Part shown: positions 32,339-43,270 of the stretch, piece by piece
Numbering within the stretch: position 1 is the first letter of the stretch
How the letters are laid out: every line of letters starts with the position of its first letter
NCBI GenBank assembly: GCA_963930775.1
Contig: OZ005689.1
Coordinates: 12,710,923-12,774,922 of the forward strand
Reading direction: 5' to 3'
DNA: 64,000 bases
DNA from: Cliona cf. orientalis
Taxonomy: Eukaryota > Porifera > Demospongiae > Clionaida > Clionaidae
Position numbers and translations under genes: made by a program
The notes under the pieces: generated by a model
Seen by the model: only the letters and a program-made list of their open reading frames with translations
What the model was told of the DNA's origin: nothing
The model's database searches: none

Positions 32339-33785
32339 GCACTTGCAAAAGCTGGCTTAATTCCTGGAGGAGATATGACGCCTGAAGCAGCTCTAACAAA
32401 GATATCATATCTCTTGGGAAGGAGCGATCTCACTCAAGAATCGAGAATTGAGGTACATATGTGTCTGGTATCAGTATAGCTACCAATGCCAACTACATTG
32501 ATTAATAGGCTCTTGGACTCTTCTTTGCCAACACCCTCTTTTGGGGAAACAGAGCAATTAAAGTGAATGCAAGTGGGTTTGCTGCATTTGATTCACCTAA
32601 TTATCAGTCCCTTGCAAAAATTGGAGTTAATGTTGAAGGTAAGTTGCCACCCATCTTTTTAGACCACAATTTTCAAAGGTAAATTTTTATAGTTAACAAG
32701 GATGCCCTGTGGCCAACAGACCCTTCCAAGATACTTACACTGCACAAGGAAATGGATCCTAGTGTGGGAGTGTTTATGCTTTTTCCAGGCATACAAGGGG
32801 ACATGGCAAGTTTGATGATTCTTTTTTATCCTAATGTTACTTTCATTACACGGTGCCCCATGCCCATCCCACCATGCATCCCAGGATAATGTGTGAAAGT
32901 AGCTAACCTTTAAAATGACCATAATAATATTAGTTATCCCTGCATGACCACTCAGCCACTATTTTGGCCGTAGTCGATCCATAGCAAGACCACCTCACAA
33001 ACAAGGCCAGTCTGCCATGTCCCAGTAATTGTTTTGATGTCTCCCTATTATAGGGTGCAAAATTATTTCAGGGCATGCTATGCCACCCTACTTTTGATTA
33101 TAGTATAACAGAACCCATGCACTGTAACTAATGTAACAGCCATGAATATCATTATAAAGTATGCACATACCGGGAATTATTGATACCTGTAGGAAAATGA
33201 CTAGCTATATATTTCAGACACCCTCTGGTCCCAAAGTGGTCATTGTAATGAGGTTCTACTGTACTCCCTAATAATAAAATTTTTTGTGACTCCATGGCAG
33301 GTGAATGGTTTTCTGAGCTCAGACAAAGTAAAGGGTGCTGTCATCCTGACGTTTGGTGCAGGAAATGGTCCCGATAAGAACCAAAGTGTGATGGATGTAT
33401 TTAAAGCTGCCAATAAACGTGGGGTACTGATGGTCAACGTTACTCAGTGCCTTAAAGGAGAAGAAGAGGCAGCTTATGCTACTGGATTGGTCAGTAAAAT
33501 AAGTAGTACACAATAAATTCTGCATCTTTTTTAGAATCTTTGTTCTTGTAATAAGGCACTTGCAAAAGCTGGCTTAATTCCTGGAGGAGATATGACACCT
33601 GAAGCAGCTCTGACAAAGATATCATATCTCTTGGGAAGGAGCGATCTCACTCAAGAATCGAGAAATGAGGTACGTATGTGTCTGGTATCAGTATAGCTAC
33701 CAATGCCAACTACATTGATTAATAGGCTCTTCATGAAGACATTCGAGGTGAGGTGTCTCCGGACTCAATTCAACAGAATTATTGA
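32339..33785 (+). pseudogene. ASPG-like asparaginase, rearranged copy lacking exons 1-2
   Basis: Exon-like pieces: 32339-32452, 32509-32638, 32693-32805, 33301-33489, 33556-33669, 33726-33785. The first is a copy of exon 6 (GLIPGGDMTPEAALTKISYL). It is followed by its intron and the first bases of exon 7 (GCTCTT), fused to the middle of exon 3 (GLFFANTLFWGNRA). From there it matches the intact gene at 37124-39477 to the stop. The N-terminal TGGTIG and HGTD motifs are missing, so no asparaginase activity is expected. The fusion is in frame, so a truncated protein could still be read. Probably produced by unequal recombination within the cluster. Confidence 0.75.
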
Positions 33786-34798
33786 CTCCAGAATAAAACT
33801 GATGATTTCAGAGATTGAAACTTAATTTACTGTTATGGATAGATTGCTAGTTTTGCTTATGTAGATTAATTACCAGCATTTAGTCAGCATTGCTATACAT
33901 GCTCAATCTATTATTTAGCTGTATAATAATTATTATGTAGAGCAAGCTGATTTAAAACTGATGTGGTTCACAATGATGTGGTTTTGGAGCCTGGAGCAGC
34001 CAGTGAAACTACCTGTGAGGATGTTCAATTTGCTGCAATAGGCTAGAGCTATAAACCTGATTCAGTGCATGCTATTAGCTATAGCAGGCCTTCTGCCCCC
34101 CCCCCCTCCCCCCCACCGTCCCCTGAATGAAGCCCTGAATAGCTGTGAGATACTGTGAATTTTGTCAGATTATCAACTGCAAAAAGTATAAACTTATGAC
34201 AAGCTTAATAAAATAACACATAATAATTGATTTTGTTGATTTAGGCACATCATTAAATTTTGCATTTTGCACTCATGCAGCCTACCAACTTGCTGTACCA
34301 TTCTCCTACTTGCAATCCAAAATTAATGCACTGGAGTGCAGAACCCTCACTGCTACATGTATGCATGACTCATGCTTGCACATGTGTATAGCATATAGCT
34401 CACTGTGAAATGCATATCAGAAGTATTGAATTCTATACATATCCGGCACCTAAATAGGGCATGTGGAACTTTTCATTTCTGAGAGTGTGCATGATCTAGG
34501 TGAGCCACATAACGAGCTGTTATTTCAATCTGCTCTGTCTTTAAGCTAGTCTATCTAGCTATGGATTGAGAATGTGACTTTGTGTGCATGAAACTGGAAT
34601 GCAGAACCAGAATTTTTGTTTACCACTAAAGCAGGAATTCATAAGGAGACATTAATTCATAACATTTCAATACTTGCTATATCAGCGTAATTCGCCGATC
34701 AAGGTGGACCAAAATAATTTATTCCAAGCAGATTACGTAGCTCTCCAATTTCAGATTAGATTATTTTAGAAGCTTATAGACACTTTGTGAATAAAAGG

Positions 34799-34987
34799 AT
34801 GAATGAATACTCATTATTGGTCAGTTTATTACTATTAATCTTTTGTTTGGTCTACTGCTACTATGTGGAAGGTGTTGCCGCTAAAGAATTGATCTGGCAC
34901 GCAATCAAGATGGTGCTTTCAACCTGGACTGGGAGATGCTGTGGTACTTTATTCTGCGTATTATTCTCAATCGGACTTTGTTGTTAA
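34799..34987 (+). CDS. Small hydrophobic peptide, copy 1 (62 aa)
   Basis: ATG at 34799, stop TAA at 34985. Residues 5-22 are hydrophobic (SLLVSLLLLIFCLVYCYY), then VEGVAAKELIWH, an amphipathic-looking IKMVLSTWTG, a CC pair, a second hydrophobic stretch and a CC end. Possible signal-anchor or secreted membrane-active peptide; no family recognised. Four copies share length, start, CC pairs and the KEL...IKMV core, which supports real coding. A longer frame starting GTG 12 nt upstream is ignored because it lacks ATG. Confidence 0.55.
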   Translation: MNEYSLLVSLLLLIFCLVYCYYVEGVAAKELIWHAIKMVLSTWTGRCCGTLFCVLFSIGLCC

Positions 34988-35346
34988 TATTTAAGTATGG
35001 CTACAACTCTATTATACCATTAATTTCGTTGAATGATTTTGATATCTTATAGCTAGCTAAACACACATTATTACCTGTCTACCCATTGCCAATGCCAATT
35101 AATGCTTAAATATTAAGTTTGTATTTCTTTGATGACCTGAGCTATATATTATACATTCAAATCATAACAGTATTAATTGTCATTTGCAATGATATAATTA
35201 AACTAGAATAACAGTCAATTATTACTTTGATTTGAGAGAGAGTATAGATTTGACTTTGCTTATACTAGCAGTGTAGCTACCAAGAAGTTCCCAAGTTTAA
35301 AGCTAGTATGAATGGAATCTCATGTTGTTTGTTGCTGTATCATAAT

Positions 35347-35755
35347 TACCCCGCGCGCATGCGCAAGGGGTAAAGTAATCGGTCGTGTCGTCGTTGTTAG
35401 CACAAAATCGCCATATCTCGAGATCTAAGCACCTGAGCGACTGGTAAGCACAATGAATCAGTCGAATTTGGCGAAAAACTGGCTTCAGTGTGTTTCTAAT
35501 CGAGGGATATGGTCCACGAGCGTCACAAATATGCCTTTTTGTTAGCCTTCGTAACCACGCCTATCGACAGTGCCCACTGCATCATGCATACAGGCCTTGT
35601 GCTTTCTGCTCATGCGCATAACATGGACTGGTAAAGGTCGTCAATAATGCTAATGGCACACGTTTGGCTGCAGCAACAAAAGCAGATCTATAGATTTCTC
35701 AATGTGCGCGCGGGGTATGTGCTCTATAGAGCTCTAGTTTATGAAACAGTGACGG
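35347..35755 (+). mobile_element. Family G repeat after copy 1 of the duplicated unit
   Basis: Begins TACCCCGCGCGCATGCGCAA and ends GTGCTCTATAGAGCTCTAG. Located at exactly the same place relative to the small peptide gene as 42372-42770, although the two interiors differ. Confidence 0.6.
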
Positions 35756-35759
35756 AGGT

Positions 35760-37055
35760 GTATGCTGTAGCTAGTGATAAACAAACGTCTATTAGTACAT
35801 AGAGTACATGAAATGGAATTTGAATATGAACTCATACATTGTTAGGCCTTGCTGTATACCCCATAACTACAGTTAAAGGAATATAATAATCAATGTGTGG
35901 CTAACTGACAGGTACGTAAGGTAAGAATGGTAATTACAGTTTCTATAAAGTCAAACAATATTATTATTGCTTTTAAATTATTGATCCCCATGGCTATACT
36001 GTAACAATGGTTACGCATTGTAGTCACTAACTTCATATCTCATGTGAAGGGTGTCTGTTCCAGGGGCCATGATTATGACACTATAAGGACGGAGAAGGAG
36101 TAACCAAATAATAGTTAGACACTGTTTAGGAGGTTTCTACGTGATTTAGAAGACAGAATGGCTCTATGTAGAATCCTGAGCAAAGTGACTTTAGATCCTA
36201 GCAACAATGCCCATATGCTTGACATATAAACTGCTGCCTAGCAACAATCCTAACCATAGGCAACAATTCTTTTACAGATTTATATGAAATTTACAGGTTT
36301 ATATGAGAAATAGATACCTATTTCTGACCAATCAGAAAACAGTATTTGTTACAATATATTAGGATCTAAAGTAAGGCCTGGGATGTTGTATTACTGTAGT
36401 TACTAATTCAGAATCAGATGTGCTATGATCTTTAACCTATAAAAGGACTTAAATTTTTAGATAGTTATCAACTGGGAAATTAATTTTATTGAATTTTATT
36501 AGCTTTTGCTTGTATGTGTCCAACTGATGTCAATTAACATTATTTTGCTTTTAATTATTTGTGTTCAAACATTGATAGTAAATTATGTACCATGGATGCA
36601 GGCCTTCGTTTCATTGTTGTACAGGTGGCTTACTGCTATGATGGACAGAGTGTCTGTCAAATTTATGGATTTTTATTTGAACACCGAATAATTTAAAAGT
36701 AAACATTGACATCAGATGTCACATGATATAATATAATAATATAATATCTACATGACAAAGACACAATTGAATGCATGAGTTTCGATGTTTAACTTTACAA
36801 GCACTGAGTCCCATATTATTGCAGTAGATTCACATGATGTTCAATGGGGACATAATATTTATTCATTGAACGTGAGAAAAGATTACCACTATAACAAGCA
36901 CAGCTATATTTGCTCTTTTCACACCATTATGTCCCAGCGAAGGGGGAAACTCGAATTTTTTTGTCTTGATGATTATTAGTCTATTCAGATAGTGAATTAG
37001 AATTTAAATAACCATACAAATCATCACGGTTGTGTTGTATAGACTTAAGCACTGC
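35760..37055 (+). other. Unit spacer with relic of the Cys-rich peptide gene's last exon
   Basis: 36631-36690 encodes AYCYDGQSVCQIYGF, homologous to AYCYDGKNYCSKIYG of the gene at 54336, but with no stop at the same place and no matching upstream exons. 36790-37050 is homologous to the region upstream of 54220 (CTCTTTTCACACCATTATGT block). The same spacer recurs at 52345-54220 and, decayed, at 57180-58080. Confidence 0.55.
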
Positions 37056-37059
37056 TGAG

Positions 37060-37068
37060 TATAAAAAG
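37060..37068 (+). promoter_or_regulatory. TATA box of the asparaginase gene
   Basis: TATAAAAAG within CTGCTGAGTATAAAAAGATT, 64 bp before the ATG. The surrounding 60 bp is homologous to the promoter of the Cys-rich peptide gene at 54221. Confidence 0.6.
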
Positions 37069-37123
37069 ATTCTACCATTGATTGCAAGCAGTAATTACTT
37101 CAATTTACTGATTGCTAAGAGAG

Positions 37124-39477
37124 ATGGCAAACACAGATAGCTTTGAGAAAGTTTATGTTCTTGTTCTATATACAGGAGGCACCATTGGTATGAAAGAGAC
37201 CTCCGATGGTAAGAAAGTTAACAGCTTAAGCTATCACAGGGAAGGTGGCAGGAGTGACTGTGGCTTCTCTAGCACTTCTTTTATGACCCCATGTACAATA
37301 ATATTAATTTTATTATAATTATTAAGCACTTTTAATATGGGTTTTATGTTAAGATGTTTCACTCTGCTCTAAGGAAAAAAATGCTTGACTACCTAAGGGC
37401 AGATTTACCATCATTTAATTTTGTTAGGTCCGTTGCTTTGAGGTCAATAAGATAACCTCAGTATTATTCTGTAGGTTATGTTCCATCAAGCGGATATTTG
37501 GAAGAACTCATTCAAAGCTACCCAAATTTTAATGATCCAACGTACAAGAAGGACAAAGAGGATACAGAAGTAATGAAAGGGGTGATTAATGAAAATGGCA
37601 AGAAAGTTAATTTAAAGCCATATCCTCTACAGTAAGTTTTTTGTATCCACTTATAATGAGTGTGTACATATTTAAGCTTGCTAGCATAGTGCACCTCAAT
37701 TTTAAGCAAAAACCATCTTGTATGCATGTACATATATTATTATAGCTACTTGCAAAAATAACTGCAAAATCTTGCAAAGTTGCCTACCTAGTGCAAGTGC
37801 AAGATTCTTAATACACATTCTTGCATGGCAGTCAAGCTCCAATGGAAGTGACATTGATTACTTTATAATTATTGATCTATCCTATATAGTCAAACTCAGG
37901 ATGGCTACAGAATCATATATGGAATACTGGAATTCAATCCACTTCTGGACTCCAGCAACATGACCATGGAAAATTGGAAACAGATCGCTGAGACTGTATA
38001 CAACAACTACAAGCAGTTTGCTGGATTTTTTATCCTCCATGGAACCGACATAATGGCATATACTTCTTCGGCTCTCTCCTTCATGTTGCAGAATCTTGGC
38101 AAAGCTGTTGTCGTCACTGGCTCTCAAGTCCCTCTGGCCCAGCTGCGAACAGATGCCATTGAAAACTTCATTGGTTCCCTAATATTGGCTGGTAGGTATG
38201 GATCCACCATCACTGAGGTTGGACTATTCTTTGCCAATACCCTCTTTTGGGGAAACCGAGCAACTAAAGTGAATGCAAGTGGGTTTGCTGCATTTGATTC
38301 ACCTAATTATCAGTCGCTTGCAAAAATTGGAGTTAACGTTGAAGGTAAGTTGCCACCCATCCTTTTAGATGATAATTTTTAAAGGCAAATTTTTATAGTT
38401 AACAAAGATGCCCTGTGGCCAACAGACCCTTCCAAGATACTTATATTGCACAAGGAAATGGATCCTAGTGTGGGAGTGTTCATGCTTTTTCCAGGAATAC
38501 AAGGGGACATGGCAAGTTGGATGAGTCTGTTTTATCCTTATGTTACTCTCATTCCATTGTGCCCCATGCCCATCCCACCATGCATCCCAGGATAATGTAT
38601 GAAAGTATATAATAGCTAACCTTTGAACTGACCTTATAATATTATTATATCCCTGACCACTCAGCCACTATTTTGGCCGTAGTCGATCCATAGCAAGACC
38701 AGCTCACAAACAAAGCCAGTAATTGTTTTGATGTCTCTCTAAGACAAACTAGCTATGTCACGTGCCTCTAATCTAATCTATCAAAATTATTTCAGGGCAT
38801 GCTATGCCACCCTACTTTTGATTATAGTATAACGGAACCCACTGTTCAATTAAGCAAATACCTGAAACAGCCAAGAATATCATAAGAAAATGCACCTACT
38901 TGCGATACCAATAGGAAATGTCTATTTCAGACACACTCTGGTCCTAATGTACTGAGGTTCTACTGTAGTCCCTAATTTTGGTAACTCCATGGCAGGTGAA
39001 GGGTTTTCTGAGTTCAGACAAAGTAAAGGGTGCTGTCATCCTGACGTTTGGTGCAGGAAATGGTCCCGATAAGAACCAAAGTGTGATGAATGCATTTGAA
39101 AGTGCCAATAAACGTGGAGTACTGATGGTCAACGCTACTCAGTGCCTTAAAGGAGAAGTAGAGGCAGCTTATGCTACTGGATTGGTCAGTAAAAATAAGT
39201 ACACAATAAATTCTGCATGTTTTTAGAATCTTTGTTCTTATAATAAGGCCCTTGCAAAAGCTGGCTTAATTCCTGGAGGAGATATGACGCCTGAAGCAGC
39301 TCTGACAAAGATATCATATCTCTTGGGAAGGAGCGATCTCTCTCAAGAATCAAGAATTGAGGTACATTTGTGTCTGGTATCAGTATACTAATGCCAACTA
39401 CGTACATTGATTAATAGGCTCTTCATGAAGACATTCGAGGTGAGGTGTCTCCGGACTCAATTCAACAGAATTATTGA
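37124..39477 (+). CDS. Type I L-asparaginase, ASPG-like, complete copy
   Basis: Seven exons: 37124-37208, 37475-37631, 37890-38344, 38399-38511, 38996-39184, 39248-39361, 39418-39477; 390 residues, phases consistent. Hydrolyses L-asparagine to aspartate and ammonia if active. Motifs: VLYTGGTIGM (nucleophile Thr20), HGTD (Thr133, Asp134), and NRATKVN (Lys207), together the catalytic Thr and Thr-Asp-Lys set. Also TGSQ (157-160), LTFGAGNGP and GGDMTPEAALTKISYL. Residue 135 is Ile where the family, and the copy at 44994, has Thr (HGTDTM). Intron 4 uses a GC donor (ATG|gcaagt), conserved in all copies. It has no signal peptide, so it is cytosolic, and it lacks the ankyrin repeats of animal ASPG. 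TATA box at 37060. Confidence 0.87.
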
Positions 39478-40150
39478 CTGCAGAATAAAATTGATAGTTT
39501 CAGAGATTGAAACTTATTAATTTACTATTATGGATAGATTGCTAGTTTTGCTTATGTAGATTAATTACCAGCATTTAGTCAGCATTGCTATACATGGTCA
39601 ATCTATTATTTAGCTGCATAATAATTATTATGTAGAGGAAGCTGATTTAAAACTGATGTGGTTCACAATGATGTGGTTTTGGAGCCTGGAGCAGCCAGTG
39701 AAACTACCTGTGAGGATGTTCAATTTGCTGCAAAAGGCTAGAGCTATAAACCTGATTCAGTGCATGCTATTAGCTATAGCAGACCTTCTCCCTCCCCCCT
39801 CCCCATCCCCTGAATGAAACCCTGAGTAGCTGTGAGATAGCTACTGTGAATTTTGTCAGATTATCAACTGCAAAGAGTATAAAACTTACGACAAGCCTTA
39901 CACAATAACCTCATTGCTACATAACAATTGATTTTGTTGATTTAGCACATCATATGCATTTTGCACTCATGCAGCCTACCAATTTGCTGTACCATTCTCC
40001 TACTTGCAATCCAAAATGAATGCACTGGAGTGCAGACCCTCACTGCTACATGTATGCATGACTCATGTGTGCACATGTGTATAGCATAGCTCACTGTGAA
40101 ATGCATATCAGAAGTATTGAATTCTATACATATCCGGCACCTAAATAGGG

Positions 40151-41002
40151 TAGCCGCGTTCCCAGGCTCTCCCCCTCCTCTTTATTTTATACGCGCGATT
40201 TTATTTACGCGAATTTATTGTGCAGGGAGAAGGGAGGGGGAGAGCCTGGGAGGCTTTGTATGAGAGTCGAAAACAACGAGAAAGAAGCCCGGATCAGCGT
40301 GCTAGTAGGCTTTAAGGAGTGTTCTACAGATGGCTCGATCGATGGACAAGACTGCCAGCCAACTTTTTGACACCTCACACTCTTGAATCTCTGAAAACGA
40401 TCATCGTTGGATTATGGCAGCCAACTCACTGGCACTGTATGATATTCAAGAGCGCGAGGCGTCAAAAAGTTGGCTGGCAGTCTTGTCCATCGATCGAGCC
40501 ATCAGTAGAGCACTCCAAGAAGCCTACTAGCATGCTGATCCGGGCTTCTTTCTCATTCTTTTGGACTCCCATACGTGGACACAATGGACACGGAACGCGT
40601 CATCAGTGTCCGCACGTGATCAAAGCCTCCCAGGCTTCCCCCTCCCTTCTCTCTGCATAATAATTTCGCGTAAATAAAATCGCGCGTATAAAATAAGGAG
40701 GAGGGGGAGACTCCGGGGAACGAGGCTATAGACATCTTAAATCTCCCTCACAGCATAGATATGTCAGGTGACGGTACAGATCGTTAAGCTTCCTAGTCTA
40801 TTTATCTATATCAAGTATGTTGACCATCTTTACCCACTATCACTCATAGTAATAATCTAGATTGACGACCTATACCTGCCTGGGACCTACACAATAAGTA
40901 ATGCGCATGCGCTTCATGATACGGCCCTAAATCCAGTATCTAGACATATATTGTTGACACTGTATCATAAGAAGTCTATGTACGATCCCGCACCCTACTG
41001 TA
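40151..41002. mobile_element. Insertion containing a large nested palindrome, 9-bp duplication
   Basis: Absent from the paralogous site at 34455. TAAATAGGG flanks it (40142-40150 and 41003-41011). 40151-40728 is an imperfect palindrome: hairpin ends TAGCCGCGTTCCCAGG / GAACGAGGCTA, inner AT-rich TTTTATACGCGCGATTTTAT arms, and innermost GACAAGACTGCCAGCC arms (about 40345 and 40473). The right 274 bp (40729-41002) is unrelated and unexplained. Confidence 0.7.
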
Positions 41003-41026
41003 TAAATAGGGCATGTGGAACTTTTC

Positions 41027-41168
41027 TAGCCTCGTTCCCCGGCTCTCCCCCTCGTCCTTATTTTATACGCGCGATTTTATTTACGCGAAATTATTGTGCA
41101 ATAAATTCGCGTAAATAAAATCGCGCGTATAAAATAAAGAGGAGGGGGAGAGCCTGGGAACGAGGCTA
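41027..41168. mobile_element. Hairpin MITE, TAGCCTCGTTCCCCGG end
   Basis: Near-perfect 142-bp hairpin with TTATTTTATACGCGCGATTT arms. 9-bp duplication GAACTTTTC / GAACCTTTC. The empty site is present in the paralogous segment at 34465-34485. Confidence 0.82.
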
Positions 41169-41506
41169 GAACCTTTCTAGTCTGAGAGTGTGCATGATCT
41201 AGCTAGGTGAGCCACATAACGAGCTGTTATTTCAATCTGCTCTGTCTTTAAAAGCTAGTCTATCTAGCTATGGATTGAGAATGTGACTTTGTGTGCATGA
41301 AACTGGAATGCAGAACCAGAATTTTTGTTTACCACTAAAGCAGGAATTCATAAGGAGACATTAATTCATAACATTTCAATACTTGCTATATCTGCGTAAT
41401 TCGCCGATCAAGGTGGACCAAAATAATTTATTCCAAGCAGATTAGCTACGTAGCTCTCCAATTTCAAATTATTTTAGAGGCTTATAGACACTTTGTGAAT
41501 AAAAGG

Positions 41507-41695
41507 ATGAATGAATACTCCTTATTGGTCAGTTTGTTACTTTTAATCTTTTGTTTGGTCTACTGCTACTATGTGGAAGGTGTTGCTGCTAAAGAATTGA
41601 TCTGGCACGCAATGAAGATGGTGCTTTCAACCTGGACCGGGAGATGCTGTGGTGCTTTATTCTGCGTGTTATTCTCAATTGGACTTTGTTGTTAA
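41507..41695 (+). CDS. Small hydrophobic peptide, copy 2 (62 aa)
   Basis: Same frame, length and 5' leader (CACTTTGTGAATAAAAGG) as 34799-34987. Only two amino acids differ: Met for Ile in the AxKM stretch and Ala for Thr after the first CC. Most base differences are silent, suggesting recent duplication with protein constraint. Lies 2.0 kb after the complete asparaginase gene. Confidence 0.55.
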   Translation: MNEYSLLVSLLLLIFCLVYCYYVEGVAAKELIWHAMKMVLSTWTGRCCGALFCVLFSIGLCC

Positions 41696-41917
41696 TATTT
41701 AAGTATGGCTACAACTTTATTAACTATACCATTAATTTTGTTGAATTATTTTGATATCTTATAGCTAGCTAAACACACATTATTACCTGTCTACCCATTG
41801 CCAATGCCAATTAATGCTAAATATTAAGTTTGTATTTCTTTGATGACCTGAGCAATATATTATTATACATTCAAATCATAATAGTATTAGCTAATTTGTC
41901 ATTTGCAATGATATAAT

Positions 41918-42229
41918 GCACCTGTCAGTGGTATGCCCCACCACCCCTACATGGGGGATAATGTAGGAGATATGCAAAATCAAGCCAGCCCTAGGGGTGG
42001 GGCATTGTCACGCCCAAAAATCAAGTGCTAATCAGTAATCTTGAAGCTAATACAATGGGCAAAGGTCAAGAAGTAAGCCAGCTGGCAACAAAGAATAGAA
42101 TATGTGGGGGCTTTGCATAGCTTGAAGTGCCCCAGGGGTGGGGACTTATTGAAATTCGAAAGGAACAATCCCCACCCTGCCCCACATCGGCCCCATGTAG
42201 GGGTAGTGGGGCATACCATTGACAGGTGC
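41918..42229. mobile_element. MITE, GCACCTGTCA ends, 5-bp duplication ATAAT
   Basis: The left GCACCTGTCAGTGGTATGCC is mirrored at the right end. ATAAT stands at 41913-41917 and 42230-42234. The paralogous segment near 35195 has the empty site. Relative of 15110-15367. Confidence 0.8.
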
Positions 42230-42371
42230 ATAATTAAACTAGAATAACAACTTTGATTTGAGAGAGAGTATAGATTTGACTTTGCTTATACTAGCAGTGT
42301 AGCTACCAAGAAGTTTCCAAGCTTAAAGCTAGTATGAATGGAATCTCATGTAGTTTGTTGCTGTATCATAA

Positions 42372-42770
42372 TTACCCCGCGCGCATGCGCAAGGGATAAA
42401 GCAATCGGTTTGTATGTCTGTCGTCGTCGTTGTCGGCAGGAAATTCGCCAGATCTCGCGTTCTAAGCATTTATGCGTGCTGTAAGCACAGCCAATCGGTA
42501 GGTATCGGTGATAAACTGGTTTATACGTGCTTCGAATTGCTCAAAAAGGCTTGCTAGTGCTATAAATCGTACATTTTCTGTTCGGTATGCCTGTGGTTTA
42601 TCGACCACACCCACTCCTTTAGCATAACTGATGCGACTGCGCATGCTTAAGCTCTGTGTTGGAAAGGGTCGTCAAGTCATGAAACAGCTATGCCTCAGAT
42701 ACTACACTACAGTGGCTACAGAACACGCGGGGTATGTGCTCTATAGAGCTCTAGTTTATGAAACAGTGAC
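42372..42770 (+). mobile_element. Family G repeat after copy 2 of the duplicated unit
   Basis: TACCCCGCGCGCATGCGCAA start, ATCGACCACACCCACTC middle, GTGCTCTATAGAGCTCTAG end. Its interior is closer to 17290-17735 than to its positional partner at 35347-35755. Confidence 0.6.
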
Positions 42771-43270
42771 GGAGGTGTTACTAACTTTAGATAAAATTGA
42801 AGTTCAGGTTGCCTGCTTGCATTGTATGGTTCTACTATGCATCCAGCTCGATTATATGGTGGTTCCCGGACATTTTTTTCTGCTTAGTGTGTGGTCCCCT
42901 TGTTATATAGTATTACTAAGTAGAAAAAAAAAAAAAAAAGATTTCCACTACTGGGACTCCGGGGAGCGGTTAGGACATATGAGCACACAGAATGGCTAAA
43001 ATAACAAACTTTGAGAAATGTTTTAATTCACACCTTAGAATTACACTTCTTAGTCTGAGAGTGTTTCCCATATGTTTGGATAGGGAAGCCATGCATTTGC
43101 AATGTTTCCACGTGCGGTGTGCGTTATTAGAAACATGCAGAGTAGCTATGGGCTTACCTTCTTGCTTTGTATGGCAGTACTCAGTGTGGATTTCTGGGAA
43201 TTAGTGTGTCGGCTCCCTTAATAAATTCATCGAACATCTTGGATTTAAATTTTCTCACCCGCTCTAAATG

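Noticed and set aside
40319-40660. 113-codon frame in the large palindrome
   Set aside because: Encoded by inverted arms of a hairpin transposon, with a counterpart on the other strand; no family resemblance.
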